A stretch of 44,190 nucleotides of DNA from Gallionella sp. (GTDB lineage Bacteria > Pseudomonadota > Gammaproteobacteria > Burkholderiales > Gallionellaceae): the NCBI GenBank assembly GCA_017880865.1, contig JADGRL010000024.1, positions 1 through 44,190 on the forward strand, read 5' to 3'. A model generated the notes under the pieces. It saw only the letters and a program-made list of their open reading frames with translations. It had not been told where the DNA came from and ran no database searches. The position numbers and the translations under genes were made by a program. The stretch's first letter is position 1, and every line of letters starts with the position of its first letter. Below, one piece after another: positions 1 to 8,443 of the stretch.

Positions 1-150
1 GCCGCCCCCTTCGGGGGTTCCCTCGATCAGACACAAACGAGCGGGGCTGCGCAACTCGCACGATCCGCTACGCGGCCACGTGCTCAAACAGTGCTCGCCT
101 AAACCTCCGCCCGCCTGCGTCTGATCGAGGGAACCCCCGAAGGGGGCGGC
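1..150. repeat. 32-bp perfect inverted repeat enclosing part of an interspersed repeat (copy 0)
   Basis: Bases 1-32 and 119-150 are exact reverse complements of each other, and each arm holds an inner palindrome (CCCCCTTCGGGGG type). The left arm starts at the window edge and may extend further. The 86 bp between the arms, read on the minus strand, resembles the interspersed repeats at about 1290-1340 and 17840-17975: it shares a tract like TTTGAGCACGTG followed by GCGGATCGTGCGAGTT. No gene is credible here. Confidence 0.85.
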
Positions 151-197
151 AAACCGGGGATGAAAAACGAAAACCCAAAATCGGGTGGGCAACAAGT
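147..197 (-). repeat. Left inverted arm flanking the cyclase-fold gene
   Basis: Read on the minus strand, this stretch starts ACTTGTTGCCCACC and runs through TTTTGGGTTTTCG and TTTTTCATCCCC to GCCGC. It aligns with the plus strand at 1204-1267, which has the same blocks with a 10-base gap difference. The two stretches therefore form inverted arms on either side of the 321-1115 gene. From 198 to 320 I see no gene, only a GTGGGCAC tract near 293 that resembles part of the repeat at 17677-17697. Confidence 0.7.
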
Positions 198-320
198 GGC
201 TCTTCTATTATTCTGCGTGAATGCGAGCGATACTTTTATAGACCTGGCCCTAATGTTCTTTGTATTGTTCTTTTTGTTCTTTGAATTGCCGCGTGGGCAC
301 AACTTGCCCTCCCTACTAGG

Positions 321-1115
321 CTACAAATCAAGAAGTACTTTGAACTGTTCTTCTATTGTTGCTCTGCCCATATGACCACTAAATTTATTAAGTGGAATAC
401 ACGAAGCAATTAGATAGTCTGCGACCCATCTGTACTTAGGATAATGCTCTGCATTTGAATAAATATTATTTTGAATATTTTTTACAACCTTCTGTAAGTA
501 ACTTGGTTTCTTAAAGGATGGCGCTAAGTAGTCGATGAAGAGCGCGACATCCTTCTTGAAGTTGGCAACATGGTTACTGGAACTCCACGGAAACAAAACA
601 TTTTTGTTTATCGCTGAAATCATCTCCTCAGCAGTTGAAAAATTGAGTTCCGCAATTAACCTGTTATCGAGTACTACTCTTGGGTACACTGCAATGCGCC
701 GTTCCAATTGATATGCGTTTATAAAGGCCTGTCCAACGATCTGACTTTTACTTCCATCGAAGTATGCATCGCCACTGGAAATGCCACCACGAAGCCATAT
801 GTCCTTTAAGGCGAGCTGAAATTGTATCTTCTGAATAGCCACGCAAAGCTGACGGATGATTTCTCGGTCGTTTTCTACATCTCCGGATTTACGAACCGAT
901 AGAATTACCGAATCACTAATGACTAGAAACCCAATATCTTGTTTTATTTTTATCTGTTTTAGATTTGCTATTTCTGTGTTGATACTATGAAAATAAGTGA
1001 TTATCTTTTTCTTGTCTGCAGGCCGCTTACTCCGCACTAATGCCTCAAATCCGAGTACATCTAGGAACGCTACAAAAGATGGGTGATAGGTAATTGCGTT
1101 TGGGCTTATCGGCAT
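321..1115 (-). CDS. Class III nucleotide cyclase-fold protein, probably inactive (conserved hypothetical)
   Basis: The 264-residue protein has no signal peptide or membrane segment. Its layout resembles a class III adenylate/guanylate cyclase homology domain: FVAFLDVLGF near residues 14-23 (the usual first metal-aspartate strand), VISDSVILS near 64-72 (where cyclases have a GD motif), and RGGISSGDAYFD...VGQAFINAYQLE near 108-135. In cyclases this last block carries the transition-state Asn and Arg; here the aligned positions are Ile and Gln. A classical cyclase reaction is therefore doubtful, and the domain may only bind a nucleotide. The gene is visibly AT-rich compared with its neighbours, stands alone, and lies between inverted repeat arms (147-197 and 1204-1267), which suggests acquisition. 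The family assignment rests on motif recognition and is moderately sure; the function is unknown. Confidence 0.6.
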   Translation of the reverse strand: MPISPNAITYHPSFVAFLDVLGFEALVRSKRPADKKKIITYFHSINTEIANLKQIKIKQDIGFLVISDSVILSVRKSGDVENDREIIRQLCVAIQKIQFQLALKDIWLRGGISSGDAYFDGSKSQIVGQAFINAYQLERRIAVYPRVVLDNRLIAELNFSTAEEMISAINKNVLFPWSSSNHVANFKKDVALFIDYLAPSFKKPSYLQKVVKNIQNNIYSNAEHYPKYRWVADYLIASCIPLNKFSGHMGRATIEEQFKVLLDL

Positions 1116-1194
1116 TTAATTTGCCTAACGATGATGTAGAAAAAGAAGTCACCAATGTACCTGAGTTAAATTGTTTTGCCTATCTGCTTTAGTA

Positions 1195-1550
1195 TGGCGG
1201 GTAACTTGTTGCTCGCCATATTGGATTACGGTTTTTGGGTTTCCGCTTTTCATCCCCTGTGCGCCGCCGAGTAGCGCAGACTGGTCAGGGGATTTCGGCG
1301 AGGACTGTTTGAGCGTGTAGCGCGAGTTCCGCAGCCGCCTGACCAGTCGAGCAACGCAGGGCACCGCGACACCCGTAAAGGGTGCGCCGTGGTTGTAAGG
1401 GGCTAAAGCCCCGACAACCACGCAGAGCGGCGGGAAACCGGGGACGCCTTCTTTGGGTTACTTTTCTTGGCAAGACAAGAAAAGTGACTAGCAGCCGGTC
1501 TGCCACCGGCGAAGTTGGTTCTGCCGCTGAGTTGCCACCTGGCAACTCAG
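1195..1550 (+). repeat. Interspersed repeat, copy A
   Basis: This gene-free stretch is a long copy of a repeat also present at 17650-18380 and in part at 1-197. Shared blocks are TTTTGGGTTTCCGCTTTTC, GTGCGCCGCCGAGT.GCGCAG, GACCAGTCGAGCAACGCAGG, CACCCGTAAAGGGTGCGCCG, GGGAAACCGGGGACGCCTTC, CTTTTCTTGGCAAG and CTGCCACCGGCGAAGTTG. It contains a hairpin (GTGGTTGT.AGGGGCT against AGCCCCGACAACCAC, about 1388-1421) and ends in a perfect 10-bp stem CTGAGTTGCC/GGCAACTCAG (1527-1550) that overlaps the stop codon of the next gene. From 1116 to 1194 I see nothing recognisable. Confidence 0.8.
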
Positions 1551-2407
1551 CCCTGCCTCCCGCACCAGTCCCTCGCAAACTGCCCCGCCACTCGACCGCT
1601 GCGCGAGCCGCGCCCCAGCGCCCATTGCAACGCGGCGCGGCGCACCTCATCGGTCATGCCTTGCTGCCAGCCATGATGTTGCAACCAGTGTGCGGCGATG
1701 TCCAGATACTCGTCCTGACTGAACGGGTAGAACGAAATCCACAGGCCGAAGCGTTCCGACAACGAAACTTTTTCCTCGACGCTTTCTGCCGGATGGATCT
1801 CATCACCGACGTATTTCGTCGCGAGATTGTCCGTCATGTAGTCCGGCATCAGATGGCGTCGGTTCGAGGTCGCGTAGATCAGCAGATTGTCGCAGAGCGC
1901 CACCAGATCACCGTCCAGCGCGGCTTTAAGCGCCTGATACCCATCCTCGTCGGCGTTGAACGACAGGTCGTCGCAATACAGAATGAAGCGCTCCGGCCTG
2001 CCCTGCACCAGACCGATGATCAGCGACAAATCCACCAGGCCCTGCTTGTCGATCTGGATCACGCGCAAACCAGACTCGGCATATTCATTGAGCAACGCCT
2101 TGACCAGCGAAGACTTGCCCGTGCCGCGTGCACCGGAAAGCAGCACGTTGTTGGCCGTGCCGCCTTGCACGAACTGTTTGGTGTTTTGCCCGATGCGCTG
2201 CTTTTGCGGTTCTATGCCCAGCAGATCGCCGAGCTCGATGCGCTGAAAATTCACCACCGGACGCAATAGGCGTTGTTGATGGTCCCAGCGAAATGCGCAG
2301 GCCTCATTCCATGCGGGTTCGGCAGGAACTGCGTTCGGCAACAATCTTTCGAGCCGCTCCAGCAGCGCGTGGGCTTTATCCAGCAAATTATCTGTGGTGG
2401 TACTCAT
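1547..2407 (-). CDS. DUF815 family AAA-type ATPase
   Basis: This is a P-loop ATPase of the DUF815 family, cytoplasmic and of unknown cellular role. The protein (286 residues from this start) shows a Walker A motif GARGTGKSS near residue 92, a Walker B-like strand FILYCDDLSF, a sensor-like LLIYATSNRRHL, and the DUF815 C-terminal block GRGSRSGRVAGQFARDW. I chose ATG at 2407 (MSTTTDNLLDK) because homologues start near this point; a frame-open extension reaches 2458 but adds an unlikely leader. The stop codon lies inside the 10-bp palindrome that ends repeat copy A, so the last residues (GRQG) may be repeat-derived. It is separated by 57 bp from the following signalling operon, which points the same way. 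Confidence 0.85.
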   Translation of the reverse strand: MSTTTDNLLDKAHALLERLERLLPNAVPAEPAWNEACAFRWDHQQRLLRPVVNFQRIELGDLLGIEPQKQRIGQNTKQFVQGGTANNVLLSGARGTGKSSLVKALLNEYAESGLRVIQIDKQGLVDLSLIIGLVQGRPERFILYCDDLSFNADEDGYQALKAALDGDLVALCDNLLIYATSNRRHLMPDYMTDNLATKYVGDEIHPAESVEEKVSLSERFGLWISFYPFSQDEYLDIAAHWLQHHGWQQGMTDEVRRAALQWALGRGSRSGRVAGQFARDWCGRQG

Positions 2408-2464
2408 CTGACATTTCCAAACCTGAAGTTGATCAAATTCATGACCCGGCGATGCCACGCAAGG

Positions 2465-4387
2465 TCAGCTCTTGAAGTTGTAATGCTGCTCGCGAAATAC
2501 CGTCACACACGCGTCCACCACCTTTGGGTCGAAAGTGATACCGCGTTGCGTGGTGATTTCTGCCAGCGCGGCATCCAGCCCCAGACCGGGTCGATAAGGG
2601 CGATGCGCATACATCGCCTCGACCACATCGGCCACGGCGAGGATGCGCGCCTCCAACAGAATATCCTCGCCCTTAAGCCCTTGCGGATAGCCCGAGCCAT
2701 CATAGCGTTCATGGTGTTGATACACCATTTGCGCGATCGGCCAGGGGAAACGTATGCCTTTCAAAATATCATAGCCCGCTTGTGCATGGGTTTTGATCAG
2801 GCTGAATTCAATGTCACTGATCTTGCCAGGCTTGCTAAGTATTTCTGAAGGAATCTGGATTTTCCCCAAGTCATGCACCGCACCTGCCAAATGGATGGCA
2901 TGCACCTGCTCATCGGGCAGTCCCATTTGACGGGCAATCGCCGCAGCCAGATCGGCGACTCGGGTCTGGTGTCCGGCAGTATAGGGGTCGCGCATTTCAA
3001 CGATGGCCGCAATCGCCCGCACGGTATCTTCCAGACTGTCCTGCAGTTGCAGGATATGCTGCTGATTCTGTTTCAGCGCAAGATCGCGTTCATGGCGTAT
3101 ATGAAGGCTGCTCACACCGAACGCCAAATCCCCCGCCATTTCTTCCAGCAAAGCGATTTCGTTGGGGCTGAAGGCATTTATTTCGTCGGCATATACAGTG
3201 AGTGCACCATATACCTCGCCATCGGTCAGCGGCAGTGCAATGCTGGCGGCATAGCCGCGCAGTTTGGCCGCATCGCCCCACGGCGAAAGCTGGGGATCGT
3301 TGGCAATGTCTTGGCACAACTGCGTAGCGCCGCTGCGTAGGGCACGCCCGGTCGGCCCCAAACCGCGTGCAATCTCAGCCCAGGTAACATTGATGGCATC
3401 CAGATAACCTTCGTCATGTCCGGCGCTTGCCATGACTTTGACGGACTTGTTTTCATCGGGTTGCGCATAGCCCACCCAGGCCATCCGATAACCGCGCTGT
3501 TCCACGATGGCCTGACAGATCGCCTGCAGCAATTCGTTCTCGTCGGTAGCATGCACCAGTTGCCGGTTCACCGCACCCAGCGTGGCGAGGGCGCGATTGG
3601 CGTGGACCAGCGCGATTTCGGCTTGCTTGCGCTCGGTGATGTCGCGTACGGTACCTTGCAGGAACGTCTCTTCGCCCACCTTCATGCGGGTCAGCAGCAC
3701 ATCGGCGGCAAACGGCTGGCCACCCAACTGCTGGTGTTCCCATTCAAAAAAGTGGGAGCCTTCACGCATGGCTGTCGCGATGTATTCCTGCGCCTTCTTG
3801 CTTGAGGGGCGCCCATCCGGCTGCCGCTCAGGCGATACGTCCCATGGTCCGAGCGCGGTGAATTCCGCGACGCTGGATCCACCGAACAATTTCAGGGTCG
3901 CTTCGTTCGCACCGGTAAATTTCCATGTCGGCGGCGCCAGTGTCATCAACGCATCGCGCGAACTTTCGAACAACAAACGAAATTTCTCCTCGGCCATCTT
4001 GCGCGCGCGTATACCCTGCTCTGCGGACAACACCCGCTGGACGGCGGGCGCCAGCCGGGCCAGCCGGTCTTTCAGAATATAGTCCTTGGCGCCGGCGTTG
4101 AGCAACTCCACCGCATCGATGTCGGAGAACGCTCCGGTGATCATAATCACCGGCACTTCGGGATAATCTTTCCGCACAATTTCCAGCGCGGTCATGCCGT
4201 CGAAATCGGGCAGCCGGTAGTCCGACAGGATCACATCGGGACGAAATTCTTCAAGCGCCAGGATGAGCGCATCCCGCGTATCCACGCGTTTCGAGGTGAA
4301 GATCATCCCCGCCTTCTTCAGCTCACGTTCATTCAGTTCCGCGTCAGCGGGGTTGTCTTCCAGCAGCAATATTTTAAGTTTAGTCAC
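2465..4387 (-). CDS. Response regulator with REC-PAS-GAF-HD-GYP domains (probable c-di-GMP phosphodiesterase)
   Basis: The 640-residue soluble protein starts with a receiver domain (about 4-125; LLLEDNPADAE acidic pocket, phospho-Asp in VILSDYRLPDFDG), followed by PAS (about 133-255), GAF (about 270-425) and HD-GYP (about 450-635). The HD-GYP residues are intact: GHQTRVADLA, HDLGK, and HHERYDGSGYPQGL. HD-GYP domains hydrolyse c-di-GMP to pGpG or GMP, so the likely role is to lower c-di-GMP when the receiver is phosphorylated. It is the last gene of a four-gene operon with a PhnD-like lipoprotein, a membrane histidine kinase and an Rcp1-like receiver, so that kinase is the expected phosphodonor. 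The partner assignment is inferred from gene order. Confidence 0.9.
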   Translation of the reverse strand: MTKLKILLLEDNPADAELNERELKKAGMIFTSKRVDTRDALILALEEFRPDVILSDYRLPDFDGMTALEIVRKDYPEVPVIMITGAFSDIDAVELLNAGAKDYILKDRLARLAPAVQRVLSAEQGIRARKMAEEKFRLLFESSRDALMTLAPPTWKFTGANEATLKLFGGSSVAEFTALGPWDVSPERQPDGRPSSKKAQEYIATAMREGSHFFEWEHQQLGGQPFAADVLLTRMKVGEETFLQGTVRDITERKQAEIALVHANRALATLGAVNRQLVHATDENELLQAICQAIVEQRGYRMAWVGYAQPDENKSVKVMASAGHDEGYLDAINVTWAEIARGLGPTGRALRSGATQLCQDIANDPQLSPWGDAAKLRGYAASIALPLTDGEVYGALTVYADEINAFSPNEIALLEEMAGDLAFGVSSLHIRHERDLALKQNQQHILQLQDSLEDTVRAIAAIVEMRDPYTAGHQTRVADLAAAIARQMGLPDEQVHAIHLAGAVHDLGKIQIPSEILSKPGKISDIEFSLIKTHAQAGYDILKGIRFPWPIAQMVYQHHERYDGSGYPQGLKGEDILLEARILAVADVVEAMYAHRPYRPGLGLDAALAEITTQRGITFDPKVVDACVTVFREQHYNFKS

Positions 4388-4411
4388 GTTCGCATCCTGT
4401 GTATTGACGGC

Positions 4412-4858
4412 TTAAACGGGTGGCCGATTAAGCAGCAGCCAGTACATCCCGAGTTCGGCTACGGCCTTGGAGAAAGCATCGAATTCTACCGGTTTGCTGA
4501 TATAACTGTTGACGCCCAGTTGATAGCTCTCTGTGATGTCCCTGTCCTCCTTGGAAGAAGTCAGCACCACGACCGGGATGAATTTTGTGCGCTCATCACT
4601 TTTGATCGCGCGCAGCACTTCCAGCCCATCCACCTTGGGCAGGCGCAGATCGAGCAGGATGACGCGCGGGATATTTTTGGTATCTCGCCCTGCGTACGCG
4701 CCTCTGCAAAACAGGAAATCCAGCGCTTGTGCGCCATCCTTGACCCAAACCAGATTGTTAGACAGATTACTTTTCTTGAGTGAACGCATCGCCAGTTCCG
4801 CATCGGTGGGGTTGTCTTCCACCAAAAGAATTTCCACGATTCCGTTATTGTCATTCAT
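4412..4858 (-). CDS. Single-domain response regulator, Rcp1-like
   Basis: The protein has 148 residues and is a lone receiver domain. It shows the acidic pocket [13 protein letters not shown], phospho-Asp in [13 protein letters not shown], the conserved Thr/Ser in [12 protein letters not shown] and Lys in YISKPVEF. The DLRLPKVDG tract and the extra length before helix 5 resemble Rcp1-type regulators, which usually pair with GAF/HisKA kinases such as phytochromes. ATG at 4858 was chosen over an in-frame ATG at 4894 because an AAGGAG ribosome-binding site lies 6-8 bases upstream of it. There is no output domain, so it probably shuttles phosphate or regulates the upstream kinase or the downstream HD-GYP protein. 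The gap to the kinase gene holds a REP pair. Confidence 0.88.
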   Translation of the reverse strand: MNDNNGIVEILLVEDNPTDAELAMRSLKKSNLSNNLVWVKDGAQALDFLFCRGAYAGRDTKNIPRVILLDLRLPKVDGLEVLRAIKSDERTKFIPVVVLTSSKEDRDITESYQLGVNSYISKPVEFDAFSKAVAELGMYWLLLNRPPV

Positions 4859-4897
4859 TTCAGTTCTCCTTACGTTCGTGTTACGGCGGGACACCTG

Positions 4898-4962
4898 TTG
4901 GAGCGCAATTCCTTGCGCGATAGCTTATCCACACAATCGCCCGATGAATCGGGCTCCTACAT
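4898..4962. repeat. Inverted REP pair (BIME-like), intergenic copy
   Basis: Two small palindromes face each other: GGAGCGCAATTCCTTGCGCG and, reading toward the plus end, TCGCCCGATGAATCGGGC followed by TCCTACAT. On the minus strand the second reads GTAGGAGCCCGATTCATC, the GTAG-headed pattern of REP sequences mobilised by RAYT transposases. A close copy lies inside murB at 24226-24280. It occupies the gap between the histidine kinase and the receiver gene. Confidence 0.8.
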
Positions 4963-4968
4963 TAAAAT

Positions 4969-7383
4969 TCAAGATGGAATCGGTATTGAAAAATAAATAG
5001 TTGCACCCTTGCCGACTTCGCCTTCGGCCCAGACCGTACCACCGTGACGATTAATAATGCGTTTGACGATGGCCAGACCGATGCCGGTTCCTTCGAACTC
5101 ATCAATTCCGTGCAGGCGCTGAAATACCCCGAACAATTTGTTGGCGTACTGCATATCGAAACCGGCTCCGTTATCCTTCACATAATAGATAGCCTGATTG
5201 CCTTCAATCCTGCCGCCGATGTCGATGCGCGCATCATCTTTTTTGCCTGTGAACTTGATCGCATTGGACAGCAGGTTTTCGATGACCTGATGCATCATCG
5301 CGCGGTCACACAAGGCTTTGGGCAGGACACTGAGGTTGATTTGAATCTTGCGCCCGGCAATGATCGGGGCGAGTTCATCCAGTACATCGCGCACCATCTG
5401 CTCCATGTCTGTTTCGACAAAAGAAATTTCGATGCGGCCGACGCGCGAAAAATGCAGGATGTCGTCGATCAGGTGTGCCATACGGCTGGTGTTGTTGCGC
5501 ACCACGTTCAGCAAGCGTTTTCCCTCGTCGTCCAGCTGGTCGGCATAGTCTTCCAGCAACATCAGCGAGAAGCCGTCGATCGCACGAAGCGGCGTGCGCA
5601 GGTCGTGCGAGACCGAATAGGAAAACGCTTCCAGCTCCTTGTTGGCGTCGGCCAGTTGTGCCGTCCGCTCGGTTACCCGCCGCTCCAGATCGAGGTTGAG
5701 TTCGATGATCTTGTCCTCGGCCTTCTTGCGCTCGGCAATTTCAAATGCCAGATCTGCAAGCATCGAAACGGTCGAAACGTCCTCTTCGTTGTAGTTGGCA
5801 GGTTTATTCCCAACCCCCAAAATGGCTGATATTTTTGTGCCGCGAAATACAGGCACAACCAGTTCGCGAATTACTGTGGCATGGCCTTCTGGCATGCCCT
5901 TGCGATTAGGAAGCGAAGCGTAGTCATTATGGATAACCGCTTTGCCTTGACGCACACAATCTACCCATACTCCGGCCTCGTCTATGCGGTAGTGCAACCC
6001 CATGCCCTCTGCCTTGCAGAATACGGCCTTGGTTCTTGTTGACCAGTTTTGGAGCGTGAGGGAAATTTGATCATCTTCGACGAAATGAAAAAAACCGATG
6101 ACACTGCCGGTAAGTTTCTCGGCTTCATTAAGCGTTTCCTCAAGCAGCTCATCCAATGTATGCGTTAGCGAAAATCGCACCAAATGTAATCGTGATGCAT
6201 TTACTGCCTCATTCATCTTGCGCTCGGTGACATCGCGTGCTGCTGCGAACACGCCCAACACCTCTCCCGCCGCATTACGGTAAACGCTCGCGTTGTATAG
6301 CACGTCGGTGACGTGCCCGTCGCGATGGCGCAGTGCCAATGGATAATCGGTAACCGGACCTTTCTGGAATGCTTGCAGATAGCCTGCGCGCGCCTGTTCC
6401 GGCTCGGTGAAGTAAGAGGAGAAGTCCGTCCCAATCAGTTCCGCACGGCTGCTGCCGGTGACTTGCTCGGTGGCCTGATTGACGTCGGTTATTTTTCCTG
6501 CCGCGCTGATGGTCACCAGCGGGTCCAGACTCGCCTCGATCAGGCTCCGGGTATAGAGCGAGGCCGCCCGCAACTGTGCCTCGTCCCGCGCCAATACATC
6601 CAGCATATGATTGAAGCTGTTGGCCAACCGGGCAATCTCATCCGCCCCTGAAATGTTCGCGCGCGCCGCATAATTCCCGGCTTGTATCGCCTCCGCCACC
6701 TGCACCAAGTGACCGATGCGATATCCCAGCCGATTCGCGATGTAAAGTGCGGCCAACAACGACAGCGCTACCGCCATCAGCACGAACAGCGCGCTACTCA
6801 ACATCATGTTGTGCAAATAGCCGACGATCTCTTTGCGCCCCTGCGCGGCCCTCGCCCAACCGATTAGCCTATTCTCAACCAGAATAGGCACCGCGATGTC
6901 GATCCGGGATGCGTCGTCTATCATGATCTGGTTGCGAGGCGGCGCCTTGATCAGGGCAAGGCTTTGATCGTCAGATACGAATTGCCCCACCTTTGTTGCA
7001 TCGCTGTGTGCGAGCACCCGGCCCGAGGGAGAAATAACCATCGCATAATACAATCCAGTATGGCCCTGCAAGGAATGAACGACTTCCTGCAAGCCTGCCA
7101 CATCGTTTGCCAGCACCCAGGAACGTGAACTGGCCGCGATCGACTCCGCCAAAGTAATCGTTTCATCGGTGCTATCCCGATACAGATAGGCACTTTCCGT
7201 CCTCACCTGATAAGCGGTAAAAGCGGCAATCAGAACAAAGAAGCCGACCACAAAAACCAGGATGATCTGCCACCTGAATGACCCTTGTGCCGGGATTCGG
7301 GAAGAAAGTTTTTTAGTTTCGGCATAACGCCCGCTATCGCTGGCATTAGCCTTCTCTGAAACTCCGCTACGTTCCGTTTTCAT
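4969..7383 (-). CDS. Membrane sensor histidine kinase (HAMP-PAS-GAF-HisKA-HATPase)
   Basis: The 804-residue inner-membrane kinase has transmembrane segments at about 38-58 and 192-215 around a periplasmic sensor region of about 130 residues. A HAMP domain (about 216-270), PAS (about 275-390), GAF (about 400-555), a short coiled coil, HisKA (about 590-655, phospho-His in SYSVSHDLRTPLRA) and a HATPase domain follow. The ATP lid shows N box NLLSNAIKFT, G1 VKDNGAGFD and G2 GTGIGLAIVKRI. The start codon overlaps the stop of the PhnD-like gene by four bases (ATGA), indicating translational coupling, so the lipoprotein may present a ligand to this sensor. Receivers encoded just downstream are the likely phospho-acceptors. 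Confidence 0.92.
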   Translation of the reverse strand: MKTERSGVSEKANASDSGRYAETKKLSSRIPAQGSFRWQIILVFVVGFFVLIAAFTAYQVRTESAYLYRDSTDETITLAESIAASSRSWVLANDVAGLQEVVHSLQGHTGLYYAMVISPSGRVLAHSDATKVGQFVSDDQSLALIKAPPRNQIMIDDASRIDIAVPILVENRLIGWARAAQGRKEIVGYLHNMMLSSALFVLMAVALSLLAALYIANRLGYRIGHLVQVAEAIQAGNYAARANISGADEIARLANSFNHMLDVLARDEAQLRAASLYTRSLIEASLDPLVTISAAGKITDVNQATEQVTGSSRAELIGTDFSSYFTEPEQARAGYLQAFQKGPVTDYPLALRHRDGHVTDVLYNASVYRNAAGEVLGVFAAARDVTERKMNEAVNASRLHLVRFSLTHTLDELLEETLNEAEKLTGSVIGFFHFVEDDQISLTLQNWSTRTKAVFCKAEGMGLHYRIDEAGVWVDCVRQGKAVIHNDYASLPNRKGMPEGHATVIRELVVPVFRGTKISAILGVGNKPANYNEEDVSTVSMLADLAFEIAERKKAEDKIIELNLDLERRVTERTAQLADANKELEAFSYSVSHDLRTPLRAIDGFSLMLLEDYADQLDDEGKRLLNVVRNNTSRMAHLIDDILHFSRVGRIEISFVETDMEQMVRDVLDELAPIIAGRKIQINLSVLPKALCDRAMMHQVIENLLSNAIKFTGKKDDARIDIGGRIEGNQAIYYVKDNGAGFDMQYANKLFGVFQRLHGIDEFEGTGIGLAIVKRIINRHGGTVWAEGEVGKGATIYFSIPIPS

Positions 7384-8336
7384 TTTTTCGGCTCTCTCTT
7401 CGCTTCATTCAGGGGACGCACGGTCCGGCTGAATTTGCGCAAGAAATCCTCGATCACCCGGTAACGATTGTCGTCGGCAAGCTCGAAACGGGATAAGGGC
7501 ATGCGCGCCAGCATGGCTTTGCCTTCGTTAGTGGTATGCAAGGTGTCGAGAAGTTGGGCCACCTGCCTGACAAGCTGAACGGGCACATCGTCTCTGGCCA
7601 CCACACCGTTGTTGATCATCGGCGCAGTTTCCCATTTCACTTCAAGTTCGCGCGCCATCTCGGGATGCTCATTCTGGAAAGCCTCCCAGGGCAGCGGCCA
7701 GGTCGCACCCGCCGCCACGTTGCCCAGATACACGTTCAGTATGGACGATTCCTGCGAGCCGACATACAGGTTGTCGATGTCACGATTTATGTTTAGGCCG
7801 TGGGTCTGAAAATAATATTGCGGCATCATCGTGGCGGCCAGCGCCGTGCGGGCGGGATACGATACTTTTTTACCTTTGAGGTCGGCAAGCTTCTTGATGC
7901 CGCTGTCGCGCCTGACCAGAACGATACCGGTAAACTTGTAATCGTCGCCCATCTTCGCGATGACGTGATAGCCGTGGTCTTGCGAATTCAGCGTCTGGTA
8001 GGGATTGGGCAGGGCGAAATCAAATTCCCGCGCATACAGCTTTTTTTCGAATTCCTCGTAATTGCGCGAGGCTTCCAGACGGAATGTGGTGCCGGGAATA
8101 TTCTGGTTCAGATAGTCTATCAGCGGACCATAAATTTCAAACAGGCGGACCGGATTATGCAGCGGGTGGATCGCGAACACATATTCTTTACCGACTTCCG
8201 GAGCCTTGGTGGTGAACTGAGGTTCACTCGTTTTACCTGTCTCGTTCCGGCCGCAAGCAACCAAGGCAAACACTGCCAAGACAAGCGCAAAAAATACCAT
8301 CCACCGATTTATTTTCTTTTCTGCCTGGTCCCGCAT
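7380..8336 (-). CDS. PhnD-like periplasmic binding lipoprotein
   Basis: The 318-residue protein has a lipoprotein signal peptide: charged N-terminus, hydrophobic stretch WMVFFALVLAVFALVA and lipobox LVAC with Cys near residue 28. The mature part resembles the PhnD/phosphite-phosphonate substrate-binding family: FAIHPLHNPVRLFEIYGPLIDYL, FDFALPNPYQ, YKFTGIVLVRRDSGI, LADLKGKKVSYP and the SSILNVYLGNVAAGAT ligand-loop region. No ABC permease or ATPase gene is adjacent; instead it overlaps a histidine kinase gene, so a sensing role is more likely than uptake. The ligand cannot be told from sequence. A GGGAGA ribosome-binding site lies 7 bases upstream of the ATG. It is the first gene of the operon; 8337-8443 must hold its promoter, but I could not pick one with confidence. 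Confidence 0.88.
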   Translation of the reverse strand: MRDQAEKKINRWMVFFALVLAVFALVACGRNETGKTSEPQFTTKAPEVGKEYVFAIHPLHNPVRLFEIYGPLIDYLNQNIPGTTFRLEASRNYEEFEKKLYAREFDFALPNPYQTLNSQDHGYHVIAKMGDDYKFTGIVLVRRDSGIKKLADLKGKKVSYPARTALAATMMPQYYFQTHGLNINRDIDNLYVGSQESSILNVYLGNVAAGATWPLPWEAFQNEHPEMARELEVKWETAPMINNGVVARDDVPVQLVRQVAQLLDTLHTTNEGKAMLARMPLSRFELADDNRYRVIEDFLRKFSRTVRPLNEAKREPKK

Positions 8337-8443
8337 AACAAAGTCTCCCTAGTGCTATGCCTGCATTAACCTCTACAATCCGAGTAGTTTATGTTATTCC
8401 TTTTTCCGGCCGATAGTATATTTTCGTCTATGCGTTCGGGAGA

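Noticed and set aside
1382..2269. A 295-codon plus-strand open frame and several minus-strand frames at 1149-1650
   Set aside because: The plus-strand frame overlaps the DUF815 gene in antisense, and the rest are translations of interspersed repeat copy A. The peptides recur in copy B only because the DNA is repeated.
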